Counted from the stretch's first letter, positions 41,301 to 48,725 are shown. The stretch is 64,000 nucleotides of DNA from WHSW01 sp963749365 (GCA_963749365.1 CAVVME010000003.1:434001-498000); one strand, 5' to 3'. Notes: generated by a model from the sequence alone, not told the origin. Numbers and translations: made by a program.

Positions 41301-41804
41301 GTGTGGACCGCCACCGAGGGAGAGCGAGCCCCGATCGCCCGCTACTTCGTCTCCATCCTGAACGAGCTCGGCTATCGCAGCTCGCTGCGACAGCTTCCCG
41401 GACCATTCGAGGACCGCTACTTCCCCGCCGTCGCCGACTCGCGCACCGGGGCGCAGATCGGCCAGTTCGGCTGGGGCCTCGACTACCTCACCCCGGCGAA
41501 CTTCATCCAGCCGACGCTCACCTGCGAGTCGTTCGTGCCGGCCAACCCGGAGAGGACGAACAACGTGGGCGGATTCTGCGACCCGCAGCTCGACGCCGAG
41601 ATCGACGCGGCCCTGGCGCAGGCGGATGCCGACCCAGCGACCGCCAATGCCGCCTGGGCGGCGATCGATCGCAAGCTGGTCGATGCCGCCGCGACGGTGC
41701 CACTGTTCGACCGCCGCAGCGTGACCGTCGTCTCCGAGCGGGTCCAGAACGTCCAGCTCCACCCCTTCTGGGGCGTGCTCATGGACCAGCTCTGGGTCCA
41801 GTAG
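38394..41804 (+). CDS. BTAD transcription factor fused to membrane helix, beta-propeller and solute-binding domain
   Basis: A 1136-aa single frame with four parts. Residues 1-95 are an OmpR/SARP-type winged helix (DFRVLGPLEVVRDGQPL, ALQSVRVHVSRLRKVLE). Residues about 100-245 are a bacterial transcriptional activator domain (BTAD). A membrane helix at about 281-303 follows. Residues about 310-595 hold seven YncE/NHL-like propeller repeats of about 42 residues (pattern VSRIDPET...VWVAN). Residues about 597-1136 are a family 5 periplasmic binding protein (OppA/DppA type; YVFELRPDLRFSDGTEVDPEDF, RRALNYAVDR). The topology puts DNA binding inside and ligand binding outside. No ABC permease or ATPase gene is nearby. 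This looks like a one-protein transmembrane sensor-regulator; the ligand and target are unknown. Confidence 0.88.
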   Translation: MDFRVLGPLEVVRDGQPLALGGGKQRTVLAVLLMHANEPVSTDRLIDALWGESPPSGALQSVRVHVSRLRKVLEDNRSRGGVPSVLVTTAAGYELRVEDGELDLVRFKRLLAEGQRELAGERPDRAAELLDEALGLWRGDALSDLAFEPFAQAEVARLDELRIVALEARLEADLELGRHAVVASELEPLIAEHPFRERLRCLLMLALYRSGRQAEALEAYRDARRTLVEEVGVEPGPELRELHEAMLRQDPALEAAATTADAPAIPRPETPASARRAPARLPALLVLGAIVVAIGLIAIGLLPGDEENALVAENAVGVLDPDSGELRSQIKLGGGPGPAAADADSVWIANALDDTVSRIDAESGQVATIDVGGEPAGVATGAGFAWIADATAGTVDQLDPDANRIVGSLEVGNGPRGVAVAFGAVWVLAAVDGEVVRIDLARGEVTDRIPVGSRPTAIAAGAGSLWVTDEAAGTVVRVEPGSGRVSEAIAVGNGPGSVVFGEGAVWVANRIDGTVSRIDPETEAVTSTVAVGANPSALAAGEGAIWAASAGDGTVSRLAPDTADVEETIDVGGSPSGMAIAGGAVWMSVLASAESHRGGTLAVQMSRGDLFCGCVDPASYDIGNLTVASLAYDGLTAYRRVGGTAGATLVANLATEIPEPEDDGLTYVFELRPDLRFSDGTEVDPEDFRSSLERMLRINAGISFGAGYLFQGVVGARQCNDPSRPCDLSDGIEIDPDERTISVHLTEPDADFPHRLALPVASVVPSDSRARFAKGRPLPGTGPYTVASFDAEERVELVRNEEFEVWSGDARPDGFPDRVEFGIDPNPERQLTEVLDGDADLMVASGIFGGPLPPSRIARLAVRHADLLHSASLQQSEWMFLNVRRPPFDDVRVRRALNYAVDRRRIVEIAGGPELAQPKCQMLTPGLPGYQPYCPYTLNPSDAGTWAAPDVAKAERLIAASGTRGAKVTVWTATEGERAPIARYFVSILNELGYRSSLRQLPGPFEDRYFPAVADSRTGAQIGQFGWGLDYLTPANFIQPTLTCESFVPANPERTNNVGGFCDPQLDAEIDAALAQADADPATANAAWAAIDRKLVDAAATVPLFDRRSVTVVSERVQNVQLHPFWGVLMDQLWVQ

Positions 41805-41815
41805 CGGGCCGTCGC

Positions 41816-42742
41816 TCAGTAGCCGAACGCGACCGCGAGGTAGTAGCCGGCGACGACGGTGAACAGGACCGAGTCGAGCCGGTCAAGCAGGCCGCCGTGC
41901 GGGCCGAAGATCGCTCCCGAGTCCTTGCTTCGAAGATCGCGCTTGATCATCGACTCGAACAGGTCTCCGACCGGCGCCAGGACGGCGATGCAGAAGCCGA
42001 TCAAGAGGGCGTCGATCCCGGGCAGCCAGTCCTGGTAGAGGCCCGCGACCCAGAAGCCCATCGTGCCCCCGATGAGGCCGACCACGAGGCCCTCGAGCGT
42101 CTTGTTCGGAGACAGCGCCGGCGCGAGCCGATGCCGTCCGAGCAGCCGCCCGCCCGCATATGCCGCCGTATCGGCGGCGAAGGTCGCGACGAGCACGTCG
42201 ACCAGCAGGCCGGCGCCATGCTCGGGGAGCTCGCGTAGCAGGACCGCGTGCGCAAACGGGATCCCGATCCAGACGACGCCGAGAACCGTAACCGCGATCG
42301 CGACGGTGACCCCCTCGCGCTCCGGACGGGCGATCGCGGCGGCGAAGACGACCGGGATCGTCGCCGCGAGCGCGATCATCATCTGGAACTGGCTGCCGTA
42401 GAAAGCCGCGACCACGAGCGCCGCGGCGGCCGCATAGGCGACGAGCCGGAACGCGCGTGCTTCGTCGGCCATCCTGAAGAGCTCAGTCAGCCCGACGCAG
42501 GCGAACCCGATCATCGCGGCGGCGAACACCTCGCCGCCGACGACGACGATCGTGACCGCGATCGCGATCCACGGCAGGGCCCAGGCGATCCGAGCCAGGG
42601 TCTCGGAACGCTTGCGTTTCGGCGGGCGGTCGCCGGACGACTCGCGTCGCCTGCGGCGCAGCGCCGGCGGCACCGCCGGCCGACGACGGCGAGGGCGCTC
42701 GAAGTCGAGCTCGGCGTCGAACGGCTGCTCGCGGTCGGTCAT
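41816..42742 (-). CDS. cdsA: Phosphatidate cytidylyltransferase
   Basis: Makes CDP-diacylglycerol from phosphatidic acid and CTP, the branch point for phospholipids used by the PgsA-like enzyme at 27 kb. The 308-aa membrane protein has a long Arg-rich cytoplasmic N-terminus (about 1-50), then about eight helices. The family signature near the C-terminus is complete: SMIKRDLRSKDSGAIFGPHG followed by GLLDRLDS. The ATG overlaps the uppS stop by 4 bp. It converges on the BTAD fusion gene with 11 bp between stops. Confidence 0.95.
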   Translation of the reverse strand: MTDREQPFDAELDFERPRRRRPAVPPALRRRRRESSGDRPPKRKRSETLARIAWALPWIAIAVTIVVVGGEVFAAAMIGFACVGLTELFRMADEARAFRLVAYAAAAALVVAAFYGSQFQMMIALAATIPVVFAAAIARPEREGVTVAIAVTVLGVVWIGIPFAHAVLLRELPEHGAGLLVDVLVATFAADTAAYAGGRLLGRHRLAPALSPNKTLEGLVVGLIGGTMGFWVAGLYQDWLPGIDALLIGFCIAVLAPVGDLFESMIKRDLRSKDSGAIFGPHGGLLDRLDSVLFTVVAGYYLAVAFGY

Positions 42743-43404
42743 CTGCCGCCGAACCGCCTCCGGCGGCTCGCGTACTCCTCGAGCGACGCCCGGAACGCGT
42801 CAGCTCCGAAGTCGGGCCAGAGCTCGTCGCGAAAGACGAGCTCGGAGTAGGCGCATTGCCAGAGCAGGAAGTTGGACAGCCGGCGCTCGCCGCTGGTCCG
42901 GATCAGCAGGTCGGGATCGTTCATCTCGGGCGCGTAGAGGTGGCTGCGGAACTCGTCCTCGGATCCACCCCGAAAGCTTCGCGACGCATCGACGATTTCC
43001 GCCCGCCCGCCGTAGTTGAAGGCGACGAAGAGCGTGATTCGTCGGTTGGCGGCGGTCACCCGCTGCGCCCACTCCATCCGCTCGACCAGCTCCTCGGCGA
43101 CCCCCTCACGGCGCCCGACGAAGCGCATCCGCACGCCCTCTGCGTCGAGCTCGGGCGTCTCACGGTCGATCCGCTCCGCGAACATCGCCATCAGCCCCTC
43201 GACCTCGGCGCGCGGGCGGCGCCAGTTCTCGGTCGAGAACGAGAACACCGTCAACTCCTCGACCCCGAGCGAGGCGGCATCGCGCAGCCGCTCCTTGACC
43301 ACGTCGGCACCCGCCCGGTGGCCCTCGATCGCCGGCAGCCCCCGCTCCGACGCCCAGCGGCCGTTGCCGTCGGTGATGACCGCGACGTATTTGGGTGAGG
43401 TCAT
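42739..43404 (-). CDS. uppS: Isoprenyl transferase (undecaprenyl diphosphate synthase)
   Basis: A cis-prenyltransferase making the lipid carrier for wall synthesis. The 221-aa protein has DGNGRWA near the start (usually preceded by IM, here IT), FSFSTENWRRP, FNYGGRAEI, and DLLIRTSGERRLSNFLLWQCAY with WPDF near the end. The region between NYGGR and DLLIRTSGE is about ten residues shorter than in E. coli. Length is otherwise typical. It lies between frr and cdsA, as in many bacteria, and overlaps cdsA by 4 bp. Product chain length cannot be read from the sequence. Confidence 0.94.
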   Translation of the reverse strand: MTSPKYVAVITDGNGRWASERGLPAIEGHRAGADVVKERLRDAASLGVEELTVFSFSTENWRRPRAEVEGLMAMFAERIDRETPELDAEGVRMRFVGRREGVAEELVERMEWAQRVTAANRRITLFVAFNYGGRAEIVDASRSFRGGSEDEFRSHLYAPEMNDPDLLIRTSGERRLSNFLLWQCAYSELVFRDELWPDFGADAFRASLEEYASRRRRFGGR

Positions 43405-43417
43405 TGGCGCGCGGCGC

Positions 43418-43984
43418 CTAAACCTCGAGGATCTCTTCTTCTTTGGCCTTCAGCAGCCCGTCGATCTCGTGCGTCGCGTCGTCGGTGCGCTTCTGCAGCT
43501 CGGTTTCCGCGCGACGCTCGTCGTCCTCGCCGACCTCGCCCTCCTTCTTCAGCTCGCGCAGGTCGTGCATCACGTCGCGGCGGATGTTGCGGACCGCGAC
43601 CTTGCCGTCCTCGGCCACCCCGTGCACGACCTTGACCAGCTCGCGCCGGCGCTCCTCGTTGAGCTCGGGGATCTGGAGCCGGATCACGTTGCCGTCGTTG
43701 TTCGGTGTCAGGCCGAGGTCGGATTCCATGATCGCCTTCTCGATCGCCCCAATCGAGGTCTTGTCGAACGGCGTCAGCGTCAACAGGCGGGCGTCGGTGG
43801 CCGAGACCTGAGCGAGCTGCTTGACCGGCGTCGCAGCGCCGTAGTAGTCGACCTCGAGCCGGTCGAGCAGGTGCGGGGAGGCGCGGCCGGTGCGCACCGT
43901 GGCGAGCTCGTGCCGACACGAGTCGACCGACTTACTCATCCGATCCTTGGCGTCGGAAAGGAATTCGTCGGTGATCTCAGACAC
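43418..43984 (-). CDS. frr: Ribosome recycling factor
   Basis: Splits the post-termination ribosome together with EF-G. The 188-aa protein fits the family: the long three-helix bundle starts with DAKDRMSKSVDSCRHELATVRTGRASPHLLD, then VDYYGAATPVKQLAQVS and LGLTPNNDGNVIRLQIPELNEERRRELVK. The C-terminal helix is charged with KEGEVGEDDERRAE. It overlaps pyrH by 8 bp and is 13 bp before uppS, within the ribosome/nucleotide operon. Confidence 0.97.
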   Translation of the reverse strand: MSEITDEFLSDAKDRMSKSVDSCRHELATVRTGRASPHLLDRLEVDYYGAATPVKQLAQVSATDARLLTLTPFDKTSIGAIEKAIMESDLGLTPNNDGNVIRLQIPELNEERRRELVKVVHGVAEDGKVAVRNIRRDVMHDLRELKKEGEVGEDDERRAETELQKRTDDATHEIDGLLKAKEEEILEV

Positions 43985-44726
43985 GGCCGGTCGCCTGCTC
44001 GGGTTCGCCGGTGGTGACGATTGTCCCCACCCGCTCGCCGCAGACGATCCTATCTATGTTCGCCTCGTCGGCCATGTTGAAGACGTGGATCGGCAGCCCG
44101 TTGTCCATGCACAACGAGAGCGCGGTCGAATCCATCACCCGCAGCCCGCGCTCGATCGCCTGCATGTGGGTGAGCTGGGGAAGGAAGTTCGCGTCCGGGA
44201 CCAGCGATGGATCGGCGTCGTAGACCCCCTCGACGCCGTGCTTGGCCATCAGGATCGCCTCGGCGTGGATCTCGAGCGCCCGTAGCGCCGCCGCGGTGTC
44301 GGTGGTGAAGAACGGGTTCCCGGTTCCGGCGGCGAAGATCACCACGCGCCCCTTCTCCAGGTGGCGCATCGCGCGCCGACGGATGTAGGGCTCGGCCACC
44401 TCGGTGACCGCGATCGCCGACATCACCCGGGTATAGGTCCCGATCCGCTCGAGCGCGTCCTGGAGCGTGAGCGCGTTGAGCACCGTCGCCAGCATCCCCA
44501 TGTAGTCGGCGGTCGCGCGGTCCATGCCCTTCGCCGCACCCTCGAGCCCGCGATAGATGTTGCCGGCCCCGACCACCATCGCGATCTCCACCCCGCGCGC
44601 GCTCACCTCGTGCACCTGGGCGGCGATCGTCTCGACCCGGTCGGGATCGGTGCCGTACTCCAGCGGCCCCATCAGGGCCTCCCCGGAGACCTTGAGCAGG
44701 ATCCGCTTGAACACGGGCTCGGGCAT
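43977..44726 (-). CDS. pyrH: UMP kinase
   Basis: Phosphorylates UMP to UDP in pyrimidine synthesis; a hexamer of the amino-acid kinase fold. The 249-aa protein has the N-terminal KRILLKVSGEALMG, VVGAGNIYRG, the UMP-binding MDRATADYMGMLATVLNALTLQ, and FAAGTGNPFFTTDTAAALRA. The ATG at 44726 begins just before the first strand and gives normal length. It follows tsf by 23 bp and overlaps frr by 8 bp. Confidence 0.96.
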   Translation of the reverse strand: MPEPVFKRILLKVSGEALMGPLEYGTDPDRVETIAAQVHEVSARGVEIAMVVGAGNIYRGLEGAAKGMDRATADYMGMLATVLNALTLQDALERIGTYTRVMSAIAVTEVAEPYIRRRAMRHLEKGRVVIFAAGTGNPFFTTDTAAALRALEIHAEAILMAKHGVEGVYDADPSLVPDANFLPQLTHMQAIERGLRVMDSTALSLCMDNGLPIHVFNMADEANIDRIVCGERVGTIVTTGEPEQATGRV

Positions 44727-44749
44727 CCGCCGCACCCTATCCCGTCGCC

Positions 44750-45361
44750 CTACTCGCCGATCTTGAACCTGGCGAAGCGGCCGATGACGACGTTCTCGCC
44801 CGTCTTCGACGCGAGCTCGGCGCGCAGGTCCTCGATCGTCTTGCCGTCGTGGCGGTCGGCGCGGATGTGCTCCTGGTCGAGCAGCGCCACCTCGGCGGCC
44901 CACTTGGCGAGCTGGCCCTCGACGATCCGCTCGATCACCTCCTCGGGCTTGCCCTCCTCGCGGGCCTTGGCCTCGAACACCCTGCGCTCGGCCTCGCGCT
45001 CGGCGTCGGGGACCTCGTCGATCGAGACGTAGAGCGGCGGCGAGGGAGCGCCGGCGATATGCAGCGCGAGCTCGTCCGCGAAATCCCGAAAGTCCTCGTT
45101 GCGGGCGACGAAGTCGGTCTCGCAGAGCACCTCGACCATCGCGCCGACCGGCGTGCTGCCACCGTGGATGTAGGAGGCGACGACGCCGTGCCCGGTCGAG
45201 CGCCCGGCCCGCTTCGCCGCCTGCGCCTGGCCCTTGACGCGCAGGATCTCGATCGCCTTCTCGGGATCGCCGTCCGCCTCCTCGAGCGCCGCCTTGGCGT
45301 CCATCATCGCCGCCCCGGTGCGATCGCGCAATGCCTTCACCTCCGCCGCGCTAACCGCCAT
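44750..45361 (-). CDS. tsf: Translation elongation factor Ts (short form)
   Basis: Nucleotide exchange factor for EF-Tu. The 203-aa protein starts with VKALRDRTGAAMMDAKAALEEADGDPEKAIEILRVKG (UBA-like domain), followed by the GVVASYIHGGSTPVGAMVEVLCETDFVARN core and an ending with the EQ/H-rich helix and TGENVVIGRFARFKIGE. It is the short form with one core subdomain, as in Thermus and several deep actinobacteria, against about 280 aa in E. coli. It overlaps rpsB by 11 bp. Confidence 0.96.
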   Translation of the reverse strand: MAVSAAEVKALRDRTGAAMMDAKAALEEADGDPEKAIEILRVKGQAQAAKRAGRSTGHGVVASYIHGGSTPVGAMVEVLCETDFVARNEDFRDFADELALHIAGAPSPPLYVSIDEVPDAEREAERRVFEAKAREEGKPEEVIERIVEGQLAKWAAEVALLDQEHIRADRHDGKTIEDLRAELASKTGENVVIGRFARFKIGE

Positions 45362-46220
45362 CGCCGGCCTCCCTCGCCTCGGGCTTCGCCTCTGCGGGCT
45401 GGGCGGCCGCGGCGACGGCCGCCGCTTCCTCGGCCTCCTTGCGAGCCTTCTCCTCGGCCTCCTTGCGGGCCTTCTTCTCGGCCTCGAGACGACGGCGCTC
45501 CTCCTCCTCGGCCCGGCGCTTGGCCTCGGCCTCGCGGTAGGCGGTCGCGGCCTGCTCGATGCCCTCGCCGACGGTCGAGATCACGAGCTCGCAGGAGCGC
45601 ATTGAGTCATCGTTGCCCGGGATCGGGAACGAGACCGCGACCGGGTCGACGTTCGAGTCGACCAGGCCGAGGATCGGGATCTGCAGCCGCTCGCACTCGC
45701 GCACCGCGATCACCTCGGTCTTCAGGTCGATGATCAGCGCCGCCTGCGGCAGCCGCTTCATGTCGCGCACGCCGCCGAGGTTGTACTCGAGCTTCTCCAG
45801 CTCGGCCTCCATCGACATCCGCTCCTTGGTCGGCAGCAGGTCGAGCTGGCCGCCCTCCTTCAGCGAGTTGAGCTCGTGCAGCCGGTCGATTCGGGCGGAG
45901 ATCGTCTGAAAGTTGGTCAGCAACCCGCCGAGCCAGCGCTGGTTGACGTACGGCATCCCGCAGCGCTCCGCCCATGACTTGACGGAGTCGCGCGCCTGCT
46001 TCTTGGTCCCGACGAAGAGCACCGACCCCCCCTTGCCGGCGACCTCGGTGGCGAACCGCCGCGCCTCGGCGAGCAGATGCTCGGTCTGCAGCAGGTCGAT
46101 GATGTGGATCCCATCGCTCTCGCCGTGGATGTAGCGGCGCATGCGCGGGTTCCAGCGCCGCGTCTGGTGGCCGAAGTGAAGGCCCGCCTGCAGCAGGTCC
46201 TTGAGTCCGGGCTCGGACAT
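45351..46220 (-). CDS. rpsB: 30S ribosomal protein S2 with charged C-terminal extension
   Basis: A core small-subunit protein at the head-platform junction. The 289-aa product begins LKDLLQAGLHFGHQTRRWNPRMRRYI, and includes SVLFVGTKKQARDSV and RWLGGLLTNF, then PIPGNDDSMRSCELVISTVGEGI. From about residue 228 a long Lys/Glu/Ala-rich tail repeats the unit KARKEAEE, ending in an Ala-rich stretch. Such tails are common in high-GC actinobacteria but are not part of the S2 fold. The ATG at 46220 is the family start. The 11-bp overlap with tsf falls within this tail. Confidence 0.97.
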   Translation of the reverse strand: MSEPGLKDLLQAGLHFGHQTRRWNPRMRRYIHGESDGIHIIDLLQTEHLLAEARRFATEVAGKGGSVLFVGTKKQARDSVKSWAERCGMPYVNQRWLGGLLTNFQTISARIDRLHELNSLKEGGQLDLLPTKERMSMEAELEKLEYNLGGVRDMKRLPQAALIIDLKTEVIAVRECERLQIPILGLVDSNVDPVAVSFPIPGNDDSMRSCELVISTVGEGIEQAATAYREAEAKRRAEEEERRRLEAEKKARKEAEEKARKEAEEAAAVAAAAQPAEAKPEAREAGDGG

Positions 46221-46514
46221 CTGGGTGCTCCCTTGGATTTCGTGTGCTCCCTGGCCGCTCGCGGGAACCCGGCTTGATCTGCGCCGGGCAGGGCCCCGTC
46301 CGCCCGCCAGGGGGTCGGTTACCGGTCGCCGGGCAGTGTAGAGGGTGGAGATGGGTGATCCCACGCCTTCACGCACGCGGATGACGCGCGGATACCGTCG
46401 CCGGATCGCGCCCGTCCTCCTTACCCGTGCCTTCTGGCACGCGCTTCGTCGGCCGACCACGACCGGACTCTGTCCCGCGTGCCCCCGCGCACGCGAGGCC
46501 GCGGAATCAACCAT
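46221..46514 (-). promoter_or_regulatory. rpsB upstream region with candidate promoter
   Basis: This 294-bp stretch between rluD and rpsB encodes no convincing protein. A -10-like TACACT on the minus strand (46340-46335) would give a leader of about 110 nt before rpsB, room for an S2-responsive or other regulatory structure. A 6-bp hairpin (46426-46441) with a 4-nt loop could close the upstream rluD transcript. I did not recognise a known leader motif, and no tRNA-like T arm is present. Confidence 0.4.
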
Positions 46515-47189
46515 CTACGCGCCCCGCGCTCGCTCCAGCGCCGCTGCCAGGTCCGCCGGGAGCGCCGATTCGAACCCCAGCTCCTCGCCGCTGAACGGGT
46601 GCACGAAGCGGAGCCCGGCGCTGTGCAGGAACTGTCGCTGGAGGCCGTGGCGCCCGCGGTGTCCGTATCGCGGGTCGCCGCAGACCGGGTTTCCGATCGC
46701 GGCGAAATGGGCGCGGATCTGGTGGGTACGCCCCGTTTCCAGGCGGGCCTCGACCAGGGTGTCGGTCGGCAGCGCTTCGCGGACCGTGAAGTGGGTGCGC
46801 GCCTCGCGGGACCCCCGGCCGCGTACGGCCCGCCTCTCCGGGCGACGGTGATCGCGCCCCAGCGGCGCGTCGATCGTCCCCGAGCGCGACCGCGGCCGCC
46901 CCTCGATCAGGGCGAGGTACTCGCGCGCGACCTCTCGCTGCCGGATCGCCGCCGAGAGCCGGCGGTGGGCCTCGGGGTCGCGGGCGACGAGCATCAGCCC
47001 TGAGGTGTCGCGGTCGAGCCGGTGGACGATCCCGGGTCGCTCGGCCTCGCCACCCCCGAGCAGGTCCGCGAGCTCGTCCACGAGCGTCGGCCCGGAGTGC
47101 CCCGGGGCCGGGTGGACGACGAGACCCGGCGGCTTGTCGATCACCGCCAGCCGGTTGTCGCGGTGAACGATCCGCGGTTCGTCGCTCAC
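46515..47189 (-). CDS. RluD-family pseudouridine synthase lacking an S4 domain
   Basis: Converts uridine to pseudouridine in rRNA or tRNA. The 224-aa protein holds the catalytic motif HRLDRDTSGLML with the active Asp, GRPRSRSGTIDAPLGRD, and the TGRTHQIRAHFAAIGNPVCGDPRYG segment typical of RluA/RluC/RluD. It begins at the synthase domain, so the N-terminal S4 RNA-binding domain of RluD is absent and the target site may differ. The GTG at 47189 overlaps the lspA stop (GTGA). Extending upstream would only read lspA in another frame. Confidence 0.9.
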   Translation of the reverse strand: MSDEPRIVHRDNRLAVIDKPPGLVVHPAPGHSGPTLVDELADLLGGGEAERPGIVHRLDRDTSGLMLVARDPEAHRRLSAAIRQREVAREYLALIEGRPRSRSGTIDAPLGRDHRRPERRAVRGRGSREARTHFTVREALPTDTLVEARLETGRTHQIRAHFAAIGNPVCGDPRYGHRGRHGLQRQFLHSAGLRFVHPFSGEELGFESALPADLAAALERARGA

Positions 47190-47662
47190 GGCTCCGTCGC
47201 CCGCTGCTGCACCGGCGCCAGCGACGCGAGCGCGATCACGACGACGCCGAGGGTGATCGAGACGTCGGCGAGGTTGAACGCCGGCCACAGCGGCGGGTCG
47301 AGGAAATCGGTGACCCCACCGTCGCGCACCCTGTCGGCGAGGTTGCCCAGCGCCCCACCGGTCAACAGACCTACCCCGAGCCACATCCAGGGCTTGCCGG
47401 GGTCGAGGGCGAACCAGGCGACGACCAGGGCCAGGGCGACGGCCGTGATCGCCAGCACCAAGGCGGCGCTGCCCTCGCTCAGCAGGCCGAAGGCGATCCC
47501 GCGGTTGGTCACCCGGGCGACATCGAAGCCGAGCGCGAGGCTCGTCCGCTCCCCCGGCGCCAGCGTCGCGACGATCGCGCCTTTGGCCGCCTGGTCAGCG
47601 ATCACGACCAGCCCGCAGACGCTCAGCATCCGCGCCCAGGCGCGGCCCGACGCGGCGCTCAC
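47186..47662 (-). CDS. lspA: Signal peptidase II (lipoprotein signal peptidase)
   Basis: Membrane aspartyl protease that removes the signal peptide of lipoproteins. The 158-aa protein has four hydrophobic helices and the family motifs VTNRGIAFG, GGALGNLADRV (catalytic Asp about 110) and AFNLADVSI (catalytic Asp about 133). At least two lipoproteins of the window (the cyclophilin at 5 kb and the hydrolase at 9 kb) are expected substrates. It overlaps yggT and rluD by 4 bp each. Confidence 0.95.
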   Translation of the reverse strand: MSAASGRAWARMLSVCGLVVIADQAAKGAIVATLAPGERTSLALGFDVARVTNRGIAFGLLSEGSAALVLAITAVALALVVAWFALDPGKPWMWLGVGLLTGGALGNLADRVRDGGVTDFLDPPLWPAFNLADVSITLGVVVIALASLAPVQQRATEP

Positions 47663-47958
47663 CCGCGAATCAGATTGACGACGAGCCCGCCGACGATCGA
47701 GAGCACTAGGATCGCGACGATCGGGCTGATGTCGAGCGGCCCGAGCCGCGGGATGAAGCGGCGGAACAAGTTCAGGAACGGGTTCGTGCTCTCCTCGATG
47801 AACCCGGTCACCGCCCGCAGCGGGGTGCTGTAGGGCAGGGGACGAAACTGCTGCACCCAGGAGAGCACGACGTTGGCGATGATCAGCACGGTGTAGACGA
47901 GCAGCAGTGCCGCGACGTAGTCGGCGAGGTTGGCCCGGGTGAGCGCGAGCACGCTCAA
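47659..47958 (-). CDS. YggT family membrane protein
   Basis: A 99-aa protein with two hydrophobic helices flanking the family motif FIEESTNPFLNLFRRFIPRLGPLDISPIVAI. YggT homologues lie in the division-gene neighbourhood between sepF/yggS and lspA in many Gram-positive bacteria, with a suggested role in envelope or osmotic stress that is poorly defined. It overlaps proC upstream and lspA downstream by 4 bp each, so translation is coupled throughout. Confidence 0.93.
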   Translation of the reverse strand: MSVLALTRANLADYVAALLLVYTVLIIANVVLSWVQQFRPLPYSTPLRAVTGFIEESTNPFLNLFRRFIPRLGPLDISPIVAILVLSIVGGLVVNLIRG

Positions 47959-48725
47959 GGGCGCATCCGCTCGAGCGACGCGTCCACGGCCGCCCGGAAC
48001 GCGTCGGCCACGCCGCGATCGGCGAGCGCGGCGAGGCCCGCCTCGGTGCTGCCTCCGGGCGAGGCGACCGCCGCGCGCACGGTGATCGGGTCGTAGCGCC
48101 GCAGCAGCTCGACCGTGCCGTCGAAGGTTTCGACCACGAGCTCGCCGGCCTGCTCGGGATCGATTCCCGCCTCGGCGCCGGCCTCGGCGAGCGCCTGGAC
48201 GACGAGCGCCAGATAGGCAGGCGTGCAGCCCATGATCGCGGTCGCGGCGTCGATCAGCTCGTCGGGCAGCTCGACCAGGTGGCCGAGCTCGTTGAACAGC
48301 TCCAACAGCCGGGTGCCGGTGACGCCCTCGCCGTGGACCAGCGGTGCGTGGCAGATCACGCCGCGGCGCACCTCGACCGCGACCGTCGGCATCAGCCTGA
48401 CCACGGTCGCCCCGCCGAACAGCTCTCGCAACCGCGCCAGCGGGGTCGCACCGAGCACGGAGACGATCGCCTCGACGTCGTCGCCGAGCCGCTCGGCCGC
48501 GACCTCGAGCGCGGCCGGCTTGACCGCGAGCACGACTGCGTCGGACCGCTGCGCGAGCTCGGACAGCGACTCGACCGCGTCGCCGCCGCTGCGCTCGGCC
48601 AGCTCCCGGGCCCGCCCCGACCCGGCGTCACAGAAGAGCATCCGTTGCGGGCCGCCCGGCCCCGCGGCCCAGCCGTGGGCGATCGCGGCGGCCATGTTGC
48701 CCGCGCCTGCGAAGCCGATCCTCAT
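47955..48725 (-). CDS. proC: Pyrroline-5-carboxylate reductase
   Basis: Last step of proline biosynthesis, using NAD(P)H. The 256-aa protein has the Rossmann start RIGFAGAGNMAAAIAHG, the VVLAVKP loop, VRLMPTVAVEVRRGV and the C-terminal dimerisation motif ASPGGSTEAGLAAL. A TAGGCT box lies 7 nt before the ATG, so it may start its own transcript. It lies between sepF and yggT, as in many actinobacteria and firmicutes. The central VDEDQIDAATAI-type helix is present as LPDELIDAATAIMGCTPAY. Confidence 0.95.
   Translation of the reverse strand: MRIGFAGAGNMAAAIAHGWAAGPGGPQRMLFCDAGSGRARELAERSGGDAVESLSELAQRSDAVVLAVKPAALEVAAERLGDDVEAIVSVLGATPLARLRELFGGATVVRLMPTVAVEVRRGVICHAPLVHGEGVTGTRLLELFNELGHLVELPDELIDAATAIMGCTPAYLALVVQALAEAGAEAGIDPEQAGELVVETFDGTVELLRRYDPITVRAAVASPGGSTEAGLAALADRGVADAFRAAVDASLERMRP

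Noticed and set aside
45400..45540. Repeats at the rpsB 3' end as a mobile or regulatory repeat
   Set aside because: They are codon-level repeats encoding the KARKEAEE-rich S2 tail, in frame with rpsB.
46426..46441. Hairpin upstream of rpsB as a small RNA or intrinsic terminator
   Set aside because: The stem is only 6 bp with no U tract and no extension; such hairpins are expected by chance in GC-rich DNA.
46345..46514. tRNA or other structured RNA gene between rluD and rpsB
   Set aside because: No T-arm consensus, acceptor pairing or CCA end could be found on either strand.
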